Shown: one piece after another, positions 7,418 to 16,242 of the stretch
Layout of the letters: each line of letters opens with the position of its first letter
Numbering within the stretch: the stretch's first letter is position 1
NCBI GenBank assembly: GCA_937951895.1
Contig: CALFER010000005.1
Span: 1 to 24,926 of the forward strand
Reading direction: 5' to 3'
Length of the DNA: 24,926 nucleotides
DNA from: an uncultured bacterium
GTDB taxonomy: Bacteria; CSSED10-310; CALFER01
Made by a program: the position numbers and the translations under genes
Notes under the pieces: generated by a model
What the model was told of the DNA's origin: nothing
The model's input: the letters and a program-made list of their open reading frames with translations, nothing else
Databases searched by the model: none

Positions 7418-8575
7418 ATGAAGGGCTTCGTGACATTCCTCACCATCTTCCTGTCCGTGTATATTCTGATGCACCTGACGGTCTATTTCTGGCTGCGCTC
7501 TGTCTTCGCACTTCGAGGCCCCGCGGCGTGGACACTCGCGATCGGCCTGTTCATCCTGCTGCTTTCATTTCCGGTCGGCCGATGGCTGACCTCCTCACAC
7601 GCCCAACCGTTCTCCGAAGTTGCACTCCTCACCGGATATTACTGGCTGGGCATTCTGTTCTGCCTGTTCAGCATGGCATTCGTCGGATTCGCCATGCTGG
7701 GTCTCACCCGCCTCTTCGGCACAATCGTATCGATCGACGCGGGGAAACTGACGCCGTTTTTTGCCCGAGGCACACTCGCCATCATCGCGATTCTGATCGT
7801 CGCCATGCTGATCGGGCATCGCACGGTGAGGCATCCCGTGCTGCGGACGCACCGGCTTGCGATCGACCGCCTCCCCTCCTCCGCTGCCCCGCTCCGAATC
7901 GTTCAACTCTCGGACCTTCATATCGATGAACTGCGGTCGCCGGAGTGGTTCCGACCGATCGTCGAGAGCGTCAATGCACTGAAGCCCGATCTGATCGCGC
8001 TGACCGGCGACATCATCGACGGCCCGCCCGATCGGCTGTCGGCATTCATCCCGCTGCTCGAAACACTCGAGGCGCGGCATGGTGTCTTCGGAATCACGGG
8101 CAATCACGAGTATTACATCGGTGCGAGGCAGACAACCGAGTTTCTGTCCGGGAGGGGCATCATCATGCTGCGGAATTCGGTCCGGACGATTCCCGGGGTC
8201 ATGCATCTGATCGGGCTGGATGACCCGAGCGGGACGGCACATTTCGGCGAAACCCCATTCGATCCGGACGATCTGGCGAAGTCCCTGACACCCGACCTCC
8301 CGATCGTGCTCCTGTATCATCAGCCGAGAATTCCGGAACTGCCGGGTCAACGGCCGGACCTGCAACTGAGCGGGCATACGCACAACGGGCAGATCTGGCC
8401 GTTCACGCTTCTGACCGGGCTGGTCTTCGAGCTGCAGACCGGTCTGCATGAGGTGTCCCCGGGCCGTTATGTGTATGTGTCGAGCGGCACCGGAATCTGG
8501 GGACCGCCGTTCCGGATTCTCACCGAGTCCGAAATCACGCTGTTCGAATTGACCGGACGCGCCCTTACCCGCTGA
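7418..8575 (+). CDS. Membrane-anchored metallophosphoesterase (YaeI/YkuE type)
   Basis: The 385-residue protein begins with about four membrane segments (roughly 5-28, 37-53, 70-98, 117-134) and ends with a calcineurin-like phosphoesterase domain (about 158-375). The metal-binding signatures are complete: D166-x-H168, G-D198, G-N229-H230-E, H301 and G-H320-T-H322. Family members act on phospholipid-linked phosphates; E. coli YaeI is a lipid A-related example, UDP-diacylglucosamine hydrolase LpxH being a more distant relative. The neighbouring lipid A genes make an envelope-lipid substrate attractive, but this is inference. The ATG is 3 bp after the acetyltransferase stop with no strong ribosome binding site, suggesting coupled translation. 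Its 3' end overlaps the convergent mutS by 11 bp. Confidence 0.92.
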   Translation: MKGFVTFLTIFLSVYILMHLTVYFWLRSVFALRGPAAWTLAIGLFILLLSFPVGRWLTSSHAQPFSEVALLTGYYWLGILFCLFSMAFVGFAMLGLTRLFGTIVSIDAGKLTPFFARGTLAIIAILIVAMLIGHRTVRHPVLRTHRLAIDRLPSSAAPLRIVQLSDLHIDELRSPEWFRPIVESVNALKPDLIALTGDIIDGPPDRLSAFIPLLETLEARHGVFGITGNHEYYIGARQTTEFLSGRGIIMLRNSVRTIPGVMHLIGLDDPSGTAHFGETPFDPDDLAKSLTPDLPIVLLYHQPRIPELPGQRPDLQLSGHTHNGQIWPFTLLTGLVFELQTGLHEVSPGRYVYVSSGTGIWGPPFRILTESEITLFELTGRALTR

Positions 8576-11153
8576 GTTCCGATTTCCAGCGGGCGATCAG
8601 ATTCAGCGCATCGAGCGGCGTCAGGGATTCGACTTTCAATCGACGCAGTTCGTCCACGCAATCCGGCATCGGTTCGGAGAACAGTTCGAGCTGAATGACT
8701 TTCTGAGGGGGAGGAATCCTGCGCGCCGGGACTTCCAGGCGCCCGGATTCCTTGCGTTCGAGTTCCGCGAGCACTTCCTTGGCGCGTGCGAGAACCGATT
8801 GAGGAATCCCCGCGAGACGCGCGACCTGGATTCCGTATGAACGATCGACGCCTCCGGGCACGACCCGCCGGAGGAACACGACCTGATCGTTCCATTCCCG
8901 CACCTCGATGTTGAAGTTCCGGACCCCCGGCAGCTGATCGGCCAGATCGGTCAGTTCGTGGTAATGCGTCGCGAACAGGGTCCGCGCGCGAATCCCATGC
9001 AGATACTCCGCAACGGCCCACGCGATGGACAGCCCGTCGAACGTGCTCGTGCCGCGGCCGATTTCGTCCAGAATCACGAGGCTTCTCGACGAGGCATTGT
9101 TCAGAATATTGGCCGCCTCGGCCATCTCGACCATGAACGTCGACTGCCCCCCCGCCAGATTGTCCGCCGCGCCGACCCGTGTGAATATCCGGTCCGCGAC
9201 ACCGATCTGCGCCTGTTCCGCCGGAACGAAACTGCCCATCTGCGCCATCAGCACGATCAGCGCGATCTGGCGGATGTACGTCGATTTTCCGGCCATGTTC
9301 GGTCCGGTCAGGATGATCAGCCGCCGTTCGTCGCTGTCGAGATGCACGTCGTTGGAGACGAAGGACTGGGACGACGTGATCTGCTCGACGACGGGATGCC
9401 GCCCGGCCTGAATCCGCAGCGTGTCGTCCTCGTGAATCCCGGGCCGGCTGTACCGCCTCCGCACCGCCAGTTCGGCCAGCGCGGCTGCGACATCGAGATC
9501 CGCGAGGGCGCGAGCGGTCGCCTGAATCCGCTGTGCCTCGGCTGCAACCGTATCGCGGATCCCGCAGAACAGCTCGAACTCGAGCGCCGCCATTTTCTCC
9601 TCCGCTCCCAGAATCAGCTCCTCCATTTCCTTCAGTTTCGGCGTCACATAACGCTCGCCGTTGGTCATTGTCTGGCGTCGGATGTAATCCGGCGGCACTT
9701 TCGAGATCTGTCCCTTCGACACTTCGATGTAATACCCGAACACGCGGTTGTAGCTGACCTTGAGCGTCGGAATCCCCGTCCGCTCACGCTCACTGTGCTG
9801 CAGCGTCGCAATCCAGCTCTTGCCGTCTCGCGCGGCCAGTTTCAATTGATCCAGATCCTCACGATACCCATCCCGGATCATGTTCCCCTCTTTCACGCTC
9901 AGGGGCGGATTGTCGACGATCGCGCGGTTGAGGAGTTCCCGGATCGTCTCGAGCGGATCGATCTCGAAGGCGAATCCGGTCAGAACGGTGCTGCCGGATG
10001 CGCGGAGCTGCCCGATCAACGCCGGCAAGGCCAGAAGCGAATCCCGCAGGGCCGCAAGATCCCGTCCGTGGGCCACGCGTGTCGATATCCGGCTGATCAG
10101 GCGTTCCATGTCGGCGATCGACCGCAGTGATTCGCGGATGGATCGTCGAATCGTATCCTCGTTGAAAAGCACGTCCACCCGATCGAGCCGAGCGCGGATG
10201 GCCGCCGCATCCCGGAGCGGTTGCTCGAGACGTCGTTTGAGGAGTCTCGCGCCCATCGACGTGACGGTATCGTCGAGATAGTGCAGGAGACTGCCTTCGC
10301 GGGTTCCGTTGAGCATGGTGCGGGTGAGTTCGAGATTTCTCCGGCTGGCCGCGTCGATGTGCAGGAATTCGCTCACGTTGACGATCCGGATGTGCTGGAG
10401 ATGCCCGAGATCCTGGACGCGGGAGGCCTGGAGGTAGTGGAGCAGCGCGCCGCAGGCGGTGAGAGCGGCGGGAAGCGCTTCGAGGCCGAAGCCGTCGAGA
10501 CCGGAGACTTTGTACTGATCCCGGATGCGGTCCGATGCATATTCCGCGGAAAACACCCACGGCTCGACCTGCGTCACCCGGCATGCCTCCCCGCCCGTCA
10601 ACGGATTCCAGTCGGACGGCACGAGCACCTCCCGGGGGTTCCATCGTCCGAGTTCCATCTGGAGCGCGCCCTCGTTCGATGCATCCGGCAACTCCATCGC
10701 ATTGAACTCGCCGGTGGACAGGTCCATGACCGCGATACCGAATCGATCCTGCGCCCGCGCCACGGACGCGATGTAATTGTTGTCGCGGCCGTCGAGCAGG
10801 TTTGTTTCCAGGAGCGTTCCCGGCGTGATGACGCGCACCACCTCACGCGAAATCAGTCCGCGGCTCGCTTTGGCATCCTCGACCTGTTCGCAGATCGCCA
10901 CCTTGTAGTTCCGGGCGATCAGCCTGGAGATGTAGCTGTCGACCGAATGAAACGGGACGCCGCACATCGGCATTTTATCGTCCGCATTCCGGTCACGGCT
11001 GGTCAGGACGATTTCGAGAATCGGTGCGGCGAGAACGGCATCCTCGCCGAACATTTCATAAAAATCACCCATGCGGAACAGAACGATGGCATCGGGGAAC
11101 TGCTGTTTGACGGCGTGATACTGCCGCATGACCGGAGTGAGTTTTGCATTCAC
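8565..11153 (-). CDS. mutS: DNA mismatch repair protein MutS
   Basis: At 862 residues this is the normal length for bacterial MutS. The mismatch-reading motif GDFYEMF is present with Phe31 and Glu33. The ATPase domain has Walker A GPNMAGKST (near 616-624) and Walker B VILDEIGRGTSTFDG, followed by the FATHYHEL segment. MutS binds mismatches as a dimer and recruits MutL. The start ATG overlaps the stop of the upstream TPR gene (ATGA), so it is the last gene of the LPS operon and its translation is coupled to an envelope gene. The C-terminus ends in a normal dimer region after a proline-containing linker. No truncation or missing catalytic residue is seen. Confidence 0.98.
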   Translation of the reverse strand: MNAKLTPVMRQYHAVKQQFPDAIVLFRMGDFYEMFGEDAVLAAPILEIVLTSRDRNADDKMPMCGVPFHSVDSYISRLIARNYKVAICEQVEDAKASRGLISREVVRVITPGTLLETNLLDGRDNNYIASVARAQDRFGIAVMDLSTGEFNAMELPDASNEGALQMELGRWNPREVLVPSDWNPLTGGEACRVTQVEPWVFSAEYASDRIRDQYKVSGLDGFGLEALPAALTACGALLHYLQASRVQDLGHLQHIRIVNVSEFLHIDAASRRNLELTRTMLNGTREGSLLHYLDDTVTSMGARLLKRRLEQPLRDAAAIRARLDRVDVLFNEDTIRRSIRESLRSIADMERLISRISTRVAHGRDLAALRDSLLALPALIGQLRASGSTVLTGFAFEIDPLETIRELLNRAIVDNPPLSVKEGNMIRDGYREDLDQLKLAARDGKSWIATLQHSERERTGIPTLKVSYNRVFGYYIEVSKGQISKVPPDYIRRQTMTNGERYVTPKLKEMEELILGAEEKMAALEFELFCGIRDTVAAEAQRIQATARALADLDVAAALAELAVRRRYSRPGIHEDDTLRIQAGRHPVVEQITSSQSFVSNDVHLDSDERRLIILTGPNMAGKSTYIRQIALIVLMAQMGSFVPAEQAQIGVADRIFTRVGAADNLAGGQSTFMVEMAEAANILNNASSRSLVILDEIGRGTSTFDGLSIAWAVAEYLHGIRARTLFATHYHELTDLADQLPGVRNFNIEVREWNDQVVFLRRVVPGGVDRSYGIQVARLAGIPQSVLARAKEVLAELERKESGRLEVPARRIPPPQKVIQLELFSEPMPDCVDELRRLKVESLTPLDALNLIARWKSELSG

Positions 11154-11800
11154 GACGGATCTCCGGTTTTCCTGATCTGATCGCGGAGCTGGATGTGCAG
11201 GAGTTCGCGTTCGGCCAGTTTCGCGGCGAACGAACCCGGCGACGCGACCGGAATGGATCTGTAGCGGCGGATGGCCTCGTCCTGGTGGCGGTTCAGCAGC
11301 GCGATCCGGGCGAGTTCCAGAACGGCCCAGGAAGACTCGACGGACTGCTTCCGGGTGAGCGGTTCGAGCGTGGCGCGGGCCTTGTCGAATTCCTGCTGCA
11401 TGATGTAGGCGCGGGCAAGCGCAATCTGGAAGCGGGTGATCGACGGATCCCGCGGAAATCTGAGAATGATGTCGAAATATGCCTTCGCGGCGCCGTCATA
11501 CTGCCCCTGCCGGACCAGATCGATGGCCAGTGCCGAGGCGACCCGCACGGAGCGATCCTTGTCCCGGATTTTGCTCAGGGCATCCCGGATGAGGGGCGCA
11601 ACGGCATGATCCGGATCGATCAGCACGAGGATGCCGGCCAATTCCTCCAACCCGTCCCGGATGGTTTCGGAATCGGTTCCGACCGTGTCCATCCCGGCGA
11701 TCGTCCGATCCACGACCGTCTGAATCGTCTCTGCATGCGCGATTGCGGCGAGACTCAGGCAGCACAACGCGACACCAATGAGCATCCGTGATTGATTCAT
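11150..11800 (-). CDS. Secreted TPR-type repeat protein of unknown function
   Basis: The 216-residue product starts with a signal peptide: Met, Asn, Gln, Ser, Arg, then a hydrophobic core and a likely cut after AHA near residue 23. The rest is alpha-helical with TPR-like repeats, e.g. AKAYFDIILRFPRDP and ARAYIMQQEFDKARATLEPL. It is therefore probably a periplasmic scaffold. An earlier in-frame start (11950) would lie inside lapB; the ATG at 11800 has AGGGGAG at 11806-11812 and an ATGA overlap with the lapB stop, so it is preferred. It lies between the LapB-like gene and mutS. No lipobox cysteine is seen in the signal peptide cleavage region (the cysteines are within the hydrophobic core), so a lipoprotein is less likely. 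Confidence 0.8.
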   Translation of the reverse strand: MNQSRMLIGVALCCLSLAAIAHAETIQTVVDRTIAGMDTVGTDSETIRDGLEELAGILVLIDPDHAVAPLIRDALSKIRDKDRSVRVASALAIDLVRQGQYDGAAKAYFDIILRFPRDPSITRFQIALARAYIMQQEFDKARATLEPLTRKQSVESSWAVLELARIALLNRHQDEAIRRYRSIPVASPGSFAAKLAERELLHIQLRDQIRKTGDPS

Positions 11801-12960
11801 GTCGTCTCCCCTGTTGCGTTCAGTTCGGGATCCGTGGCGTAGAGCGTTCCCCACATCTCGCACACCGGGCACCGCCACGTCATCCTGCCGAATGATTGCC
11901 CGCAGTCCCGGCACCGGAATCCATCCCGCGTGATCGCTCGGCGCATCCATTCGCGGGATGCATCACAAGCCAGCGCGGCGCAGTTCAATTTTTCCGCGAT
12001 TCCGCAGTACTTCGCAAGCCTGTCGGGTGACAATCGCCTGAAATCGATTGTTTCGAATGTCCGCCGCGCTTCGGCTGGGCGATTCAGAACCATCAGCAGG
12101 GAAACCTGTTCGAGTCGGCCGGTTGCATGAGTTGATTGTACCTGAATCCGATCCATCAGGCACGCGATCAGAGACTCGGGCAGAGGCTGTTTGAACGCAT
12201 CGAGCCGATCGACGAGAAAGCCGGTGAGGTCACTGCGGAGTCTGAGAAACACCTCACAGGGCGTCGCAGGATCACCCAGGTCCGCCTTCATGAGAGTGAG
12301 TCGGATCGATTCGAGCTGAAGCGCGGCGTTTTCGGGATCATCCGCGAGCGCTTCCCCGAGAATCCGGGCGGCATCTTTCAGTTCCATTCGATCCAGGAGC
12401 TCGGATACCCGGGCCGCCTGAATATAGGGAATCGGTCTGAGCTTACGGATGTCTCCGGAGGATCGTTTCCACCACCCGATCGCCTCGTCCCAATTTCGCT
12501 CACGCTCTCGGAGCCGCGCCAGGAAGCGCGCGGCATCATGTTGTGTGGCCGCATGGCGATACGCCTGCTGAGCCGCCTCCGAACAGCGCTCCCACAGACC
12601 GCATTCGAGAAAATCACGGGCGATTTCGAGATGAACGATGCCACGTGCGGAATCCGTCAAATCATTCCGCTGAAGCAGACGCCGATGCAGATCGGCTGCA
12701 CGATGGAGCCAGCCTTTTTTCCGGAACAAGACGGCGAGTGTCAGGAAAGGGTCGATGGAGGAATCCTGTTGTGAGGTGATGGAGGTCAGCAGCCGGATGG
12801 CCTCATCGCGATCCCCGTCGATCGCTCTGGAGAGTGCTTTTGCCAGATCCGGAGTGCAGTCCTTTTCCGCGGATCGCGCCAGTCCGAACGAACGGGCGAT
12901 CCAGCCGATCAGGAATCCGGCGAGAAGAAAACCGATCGAGGCGGCAAGGAGCCAGTGCAT
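11797..12960 (-). CDS. lapB: LapB/YciM-like TPR protein, probable regulator of LPS synthesis
   Basis: The 387-residue length matches E. coli LapB (389). Order of parts: an N-terminal membrane anchor (about 3-22), a long run of TPR-like helical repeats, and a C-terminal rubredoxin-like zinc ribbon with C350, C353, C364 and C367 followed by E-M-W. That layout is the LapB signature. In E. coli LapB sits on the cytoplasmic face of the inner membrane and delivers LpxC to FtsH, limiting lipid A output. Its place among lipid A, Kdo and heptose genes supports the same role, although the TPR part is diverged. The start is 7 bp after the acyltransferase stop, with only a weak ribosome binding site; its stop overlaps the next start. 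Confidence 0.82.
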   Translation of the reverse strand: MHWLLAASIGFLLAGFLIGWIARSFGLARSAEKDCTPDLAKALSRAIDGDRDEAIRLLTSITSQQDSSIDPFLTLAVLFRKKGWLHRAADLHRRLLQRNDLTDSARGIVHLEIARDFLECGLWERCSEAAQQAYRHAATQHDAARFLARLRERERNWDEAIGWWKRSSGDIRKLRPIPYIQAARVSELLDRMELKDAARILGEALADDPENAALQLESIRLTLMKADLGDPATPCEVFLRLRSDLTGFLVDRLDAFKQPLPESLIACLMDRIQVQSTHATGRLEQVSLLMVLNRPAEARRTFETIDFRRLSPDRLAKYCGIAEKLNCAALACDASREWMRRAITRDGFRCRDCGQSFGRMTWRCPVCEMWGTLYATDPELNATGETT

Positions 12961-12967
12961 GGGAGTC

Positions 12968-13879
12968 TCAATCGGCTTTCCTGCGCCATCGCCGATGGAA
13001 CCAGACCCACTGTTCGGGTACGCGCAGAATCTGCTCGCCGATCCGCTCGTTGATTGCCGTGGTCACTCTCAGAACATCCTCATCCGGCGTGCCGCTGGGT
13101 TCGAATTCCAGTTTCTCGGATAATCGCAGCACAAACCGCCCGTCCGGTTGCTCCTCGATGAAACCGACGAACAGGTCGAACCACTGTTTCAGAGCGAACG
13201 CAGCCGGACCGCTCGGGGTATTGGCAGGATGGCCGAGAAACGGGGCGAAAACGCTCGTCACCCGCGTATCCTGGTCCATCAGCAATCCGATAATCCGCCC
13301 CCCCGTCGCGCTGAGTTGCTTGAGTATGCGTGCCGCCGATGGACTGTCGCGATCGATCACCTCGATGGATTGCGAGCCGCGTGCGGCATCGATCCATTTC
13401 TGGATCTCGGGGTTATCGTTGTTTCTGGCCAGCACGGTCAGAGGAGCGATCCGGGCGATCCTTGCAGCGAACAGTTCCCAGTTGCTGTAATGACCGGTCA
13501 GAATGATCGCGGACCGGCCCGCAGATAAAGACGCTTTCAGGGCTGGAAGGCCGGCATCGACGTCGACAAGTGCATCGATTTCAGGACCGCTGAGATCCCT
13601 GATTTTGAGTGCCTGCATCATGTAACGTGCGAGATTACTGAATACGTTCGCGGCAATGTGACGGCGTTGCGGTTCGGGGATCGAGTTTCCAAGCACGAGG
13701 GCCAGATTGGAGAGGGCGATGCGTCTCATCCGTGTCGGGAACATAAAGAGCAGTCTGCCCAGGCATGTACCCAGCCTCGACGCCTGCTTCCAGTTCAGCA
13801 GATGGACCAGTTTCCAACCTGCGGTGACCGCGAAACCGGCGATCCAGCGGAGAACCCGACGCCGGTACTGTCGTCTCAA
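12968..13879 (-). CDS. Lipid A-type lysophospholipid acyltransferase (LpxL/HtrB family)
   Basis: This 303-residue protein is the usual size for LpxL/LpxM. The catalytic HX4E pair is seen as H130-Y-S-N-W-E135 in GHYSNWE. Other family landmarks are GLLMDQDTR (about 218) and the C-terminal PEQWVWFHRRWR. Family members transfer acyl chains from acyl-ACP to lipid A precursors at the inner membrane. The N-terminus has a basic stretch and a hydrophobic helix (about 11-28). It is the second LpxL homologue of the operon, the first being at 22515-23396, so the two may add chains at different positions. Its ATG overlaps the pyrG stop (ATGA). Which position it acylates cannot be told. Confidence 0.9.
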   Translation of the reverse strand: MRRQYRRRVLRWIAGFAVTAGWKLVHLLNWKQASRLGTCLGRLLFMFPTRMRRIALSNLALVLGNSIPEPQRRHIAANVFSNLARYMMQALKIRDLSGPEIDALVDVDAGLPALKASLSAGRSAIILTGHYSNWELFAARIARIAPLTVLARNNDNPEIQKWIDAARGSQSIEVIDRDSPSAARILKQLSATGGRIIGLLMDQDTRVTSVFAPFLGHPANTPSGPAAFALKQWFDLFVGFIEEQPDGRFVLRLSEKLEFEPSGTPDEDVLRVTTAINERIGEQILRVPEQWVWFHRRWRRKAD

Positions 13880-15483
13880 GCTTTCCCACCTCGTTTATCG
13901 AGAGCTGCGGCGACGAATGAAACGAACAGGGGGTGCGGCATGCGCGGAGTCGACTTGAATTCCGGGTGGAACTGCACGCCGACAAACCAGGGATGCTCCG
14001 GAATCTCGACAATCTCGACCAGGCTTCCGTCCGGTGACTGGCCGCTCACGAGCAGGCCTTTGGAGGTGAGTGTATCGAGATAGCGGTTGTTGAATTCGTA
14101 GCGATGACGGTGGCGTTCGCGGATTTCCGAGGTCTTGTATGCCTTGCAGGCATGGGATCCCGGCTTCAGTACGCAACCGTATGCGCCGAGGCGCAGGGTG
14201 CCGCCCATATCGGTCACGTTCTGCTGACCCGGCAACAGATCGATCACCGGATTTGGAGACTGTTTATCGAATTCCGAGCTGTTGGCGTCGGGGATACCGG
14301 CGACATTCCGCGCGAATTCGATGGTGGCGCACTGCATCCCCAGACAGATTCCGAAGAACGGGATCCGGTTTTCCCGGGCATACTGCACCGCCAGAATCTT
14401 TCCCTGAATACCCCGATCGCCGAAGCCGCCCGGCACGAGGATTCCGTCCGCGCTCTGCAGATGCGTTTCCGGACCGTCATGCTCGATCAATTCGGCGTCG
14501 ACCCATCGCATATCGAGTTCGCATTCATTGGCGATCGCACCATGAATGAACGCTTCCGAGAGGCTTTTGTAGGAATCCTTGAGCTGGACATATTTTCCGA
14601 CAATGGCAATCCGGGCTTTCCGCTTGGGGTTCTTCAGCCTGAACACGATGTTTTCCCAGCTTGACAGGTCGAGAGGGCGGGGTTCCAGACCGAGGTAGTC
14701 GATGACGAGTTTGTCGAGCTCCTCGTGGGCATACTGAACAGGCACCTCGTATATGCAGTTCACATCGAGGGCTGTGATGACGGCCTTGTAGTCGACGTTG
14801 CAGAACATGGCGATCTTTTTTTTGACATCCGCTTCGATCTCGACTTCCGACCGGCACAGAAGGATATCGGGCTGGATACCGATTTCCCTGAGATTCTTGA
14901 CGCTGTGCTGCGTCGGTTTCGTCTTGATCTCGCGGGCACATCGCAGGAACGGGATCAGGGTGAGGTGAATATACAGGACATTCTGGCGGCGCACATCGAA
15001 CTGGAACTGGCGGATTGCCTCGAGAAACGGAAGGCTTTCGATGTCACCGACCGTTCCCCCCAGTTCCACGATCACCACATCGACGTCCTTCGAGAGCCGA
15101 GTGATGCGTGATTTGATCTCATCGGTCACGTGCGGCACGACCTGGACCGTGCGTCCGAGATAATCGCCGTGGCGTTCTTTCTGGAGAATCGAGTGATAGA
15201 TCGCGCCCGCCGTGACATTGTTGGTCTGGCTCATCCGGGCATGCGTGAATCGCTCGTAGTGACCCAGATCGAGATCCGTTTCGGCTCCGTCGTCCGTGAC
15301 ATAGACTTCACCGTGCTGAAAGGGGCTCATGGTACCGGGATCCACATTCAGGTAGGGATCGAACTTCAGGTGCGTCACCTTGAAGCCCCGGCATTCGAGC
15401 AGGGCGCCGATCGAGGCGCAGGCGATGCCTTTTCCGAGTGAAGAAACAACACCGCCGGTCACAAAGATGTATTTAGCCGCCAT
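13876..15483 (-). CDS. pyrG: CTP synthase
   Basis: A full-length, 535-residue CTP synthase. The N-terminal synthetase domain starts with VTGGVVSSLGKG. The C-terminal class I glutamine amidotransferase has the nucleophile in GIC380LGMQ and the HPE triad segment near FHPEF. The enzyme makes CTP from UTP, ATP and glutamine. It lies 3 bp downstream of kdsB, whose product consumes CTP to make CMP-Kdo, so the arrangement fits local supply for LPS synthesis. An AGGAGA about 9 bases upstream of the ATG at 15483 supports the start. The stop overlaps the next acyltransferase start. No unusual residue or truncation was noted. Confidence 0.98.
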   Translation of the reverse strand: MAAKYIFVTGGVVSSLGKGIACASIGALLECRGFKVTHLKFDPYLNVDPGTMSPFQHGEVYVTDDGAETDLDLGHYERFTHARMSQTNNVTAGAIYHSILQKERHGDYLGRTVQVVPHVTDEIKSRITRLSKDVDVVIVELGGTVGDIESLPFLEAIRQFQFDVRRQNVLYIHLTLIPFLRCAREIKTKPTQHSVKNLREIGIQPDILLCRSEVEIEADVKKKIAMFCNVDYKAVITALDVNCIYEVPVQYAHEELDKLVIDYLGLEPRPLDLSSWENIVFRLKNPKRKARIAIVGKYVQLKDSYKSLSEAFIHGAIANECELDMRWVDAELIEHDGPETHLQSADGILVPGGFGDRGIQGKILAVQYARENRIPFFGICLGMQCATIEFARNVAGIPDANSSEFDKQSPNPVIDLLPGQQNVTDMGGTLRLGAYGCVLKPGSHACKAYKTSEIRERHRHRYEFNNRYLDTLTSKGLLVSGQSPDGSLVEIVEIPEHPWFVGVQFHPEFKSTPRMPHPLFVSFVAAALDKRGGKA

Positions 15484-15486
15484 ACG

Positions 15487-16242
15487 TCAACGTCTCCTCA
15501 AGAGAGTGTCCAGTTTGGTCAGATCATCCGGTGTATCGATACTCGGCGCGTTTGTCTCGACGAAACGCACCGCGATCTTCTCCCCCATTTCGAGCGTCCT
15601 GAGCTGTTCGAGCCGTTCGATCCGCTCCGAAAACACCGGCGGATGCTCCGCGAATCGCATCAGGAATGCTTTCCGGTAGACATACAGACCGATATGCCGG
15701 AAATAGCCCTGGATGTCGCCGGATTTCCGATGGCTCAATCGACCCGGATACGGAATCGGAATGCGGGAGAAGTATACCGCATGCTGTCGTTCGTCGACCA
15801 GCACTTTCACGATGTTTTCGTCCATCAGATCCGCTTCCGACCGGATCGGTGCGGCGAGTGTCGCGACCGAGGCGAGGGGATCATCGATCAGGGCCAAGAC
15901 GGCGAGATCGATGTGGGCGGGATCGATCAGGGGTTCATCACCCTGGACATTGGCGACCAGGTCCGTGTCGATCGAGGTTGCCGCGACCGCCACGCGATCC
16001 GTTCCGGATGCCAGATCGGACGCCGTCATGATGACTTCGCCGCCGTCCCCCCGGACAATCTCTTCAATCCGGTCGCAATCCGTCGCGACCACGATGCGCT
16101 GAATCTGAAGCGCGCGGCGGACCTGCGCGAGTGTCCAGAGAATCATGGGTCTGCCCTGGATCAGGGCGAGGGGTTTGCCGGGGAACCGCGTGGAGCCGTA
16201 CCGCGCGGGAATGACAGCTGCCGCACGAATTACCGGTTTCAT
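15487..16242 (-). CDS. kdsB: 3-deoxy-manno-octulosonate cytidylyltransferase (CMP-Kdo synthetase)
   Basis: The 251-residue protein has the family start IPARYGSTRFPGKPL (about 11-25), the TDCDRI and ASGTDRVA segments, NVQGDEPLI (about 98-106), and YFSRIPIPY near residue 157, all typical of KdsB. The enzyme activates Kdo as CMP-Kdo in the cytoplasm for WaaA. The start ATG overlaps the stop of the heptose kinase gene (ATGA), and the stop is 3 bp before pyrG. With the waaA part of the operon's first gene, the Kdo activation and transfer steps are in one transcript; kdsA, kdsC and kdsD are not in the window. Confidence 0.96.
   Translation of the reverse strand: MKPVIRAAAVIPARYGSTRFPGKPLALIQGRPMILWTLAQVRRALQIQRIVVATDCDRIEEIVRGDGGEVIMTASDLASGTDRVAVAATSIDTDLVANVQGDEPLIDPAHIDLAVLALIDDPLASVATLAAPIRSEADLMDENIVKVLVDERQHAVYFSRIPIPYPGRLSHRKSGDIQGYFRHIGLYVYRKAFLMRFAEHPPVFSERIERLEQLRTLEMGEKIAVRFVETNAPSIDTPDDLTKLDTLLRRR

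Noticed and set aside
6710..7474. Upstream extension of the methyltransferase frame to a 589-residue protein
   Set aside because: This part is antisense to the GNAT gene, has no recognisable domain, and lies upstream of a near-consensus promoter whose start point fits the ATG at 6709.
8573..11180. Long plus-strand frames opposite mutS
   Set aside because: They are shadows typical of GC-rich coding DNA, with no domain, no ribosome binding site and Arg/Pro-rich composition.
11801..11950. Upstream extension of the secreted TPR protein
   Set aside because: It would lie inside lapB and place a long basic stretch before the signal peptide; the ATG at 11800 has a better ribosome binding site and an ATGA overlap.
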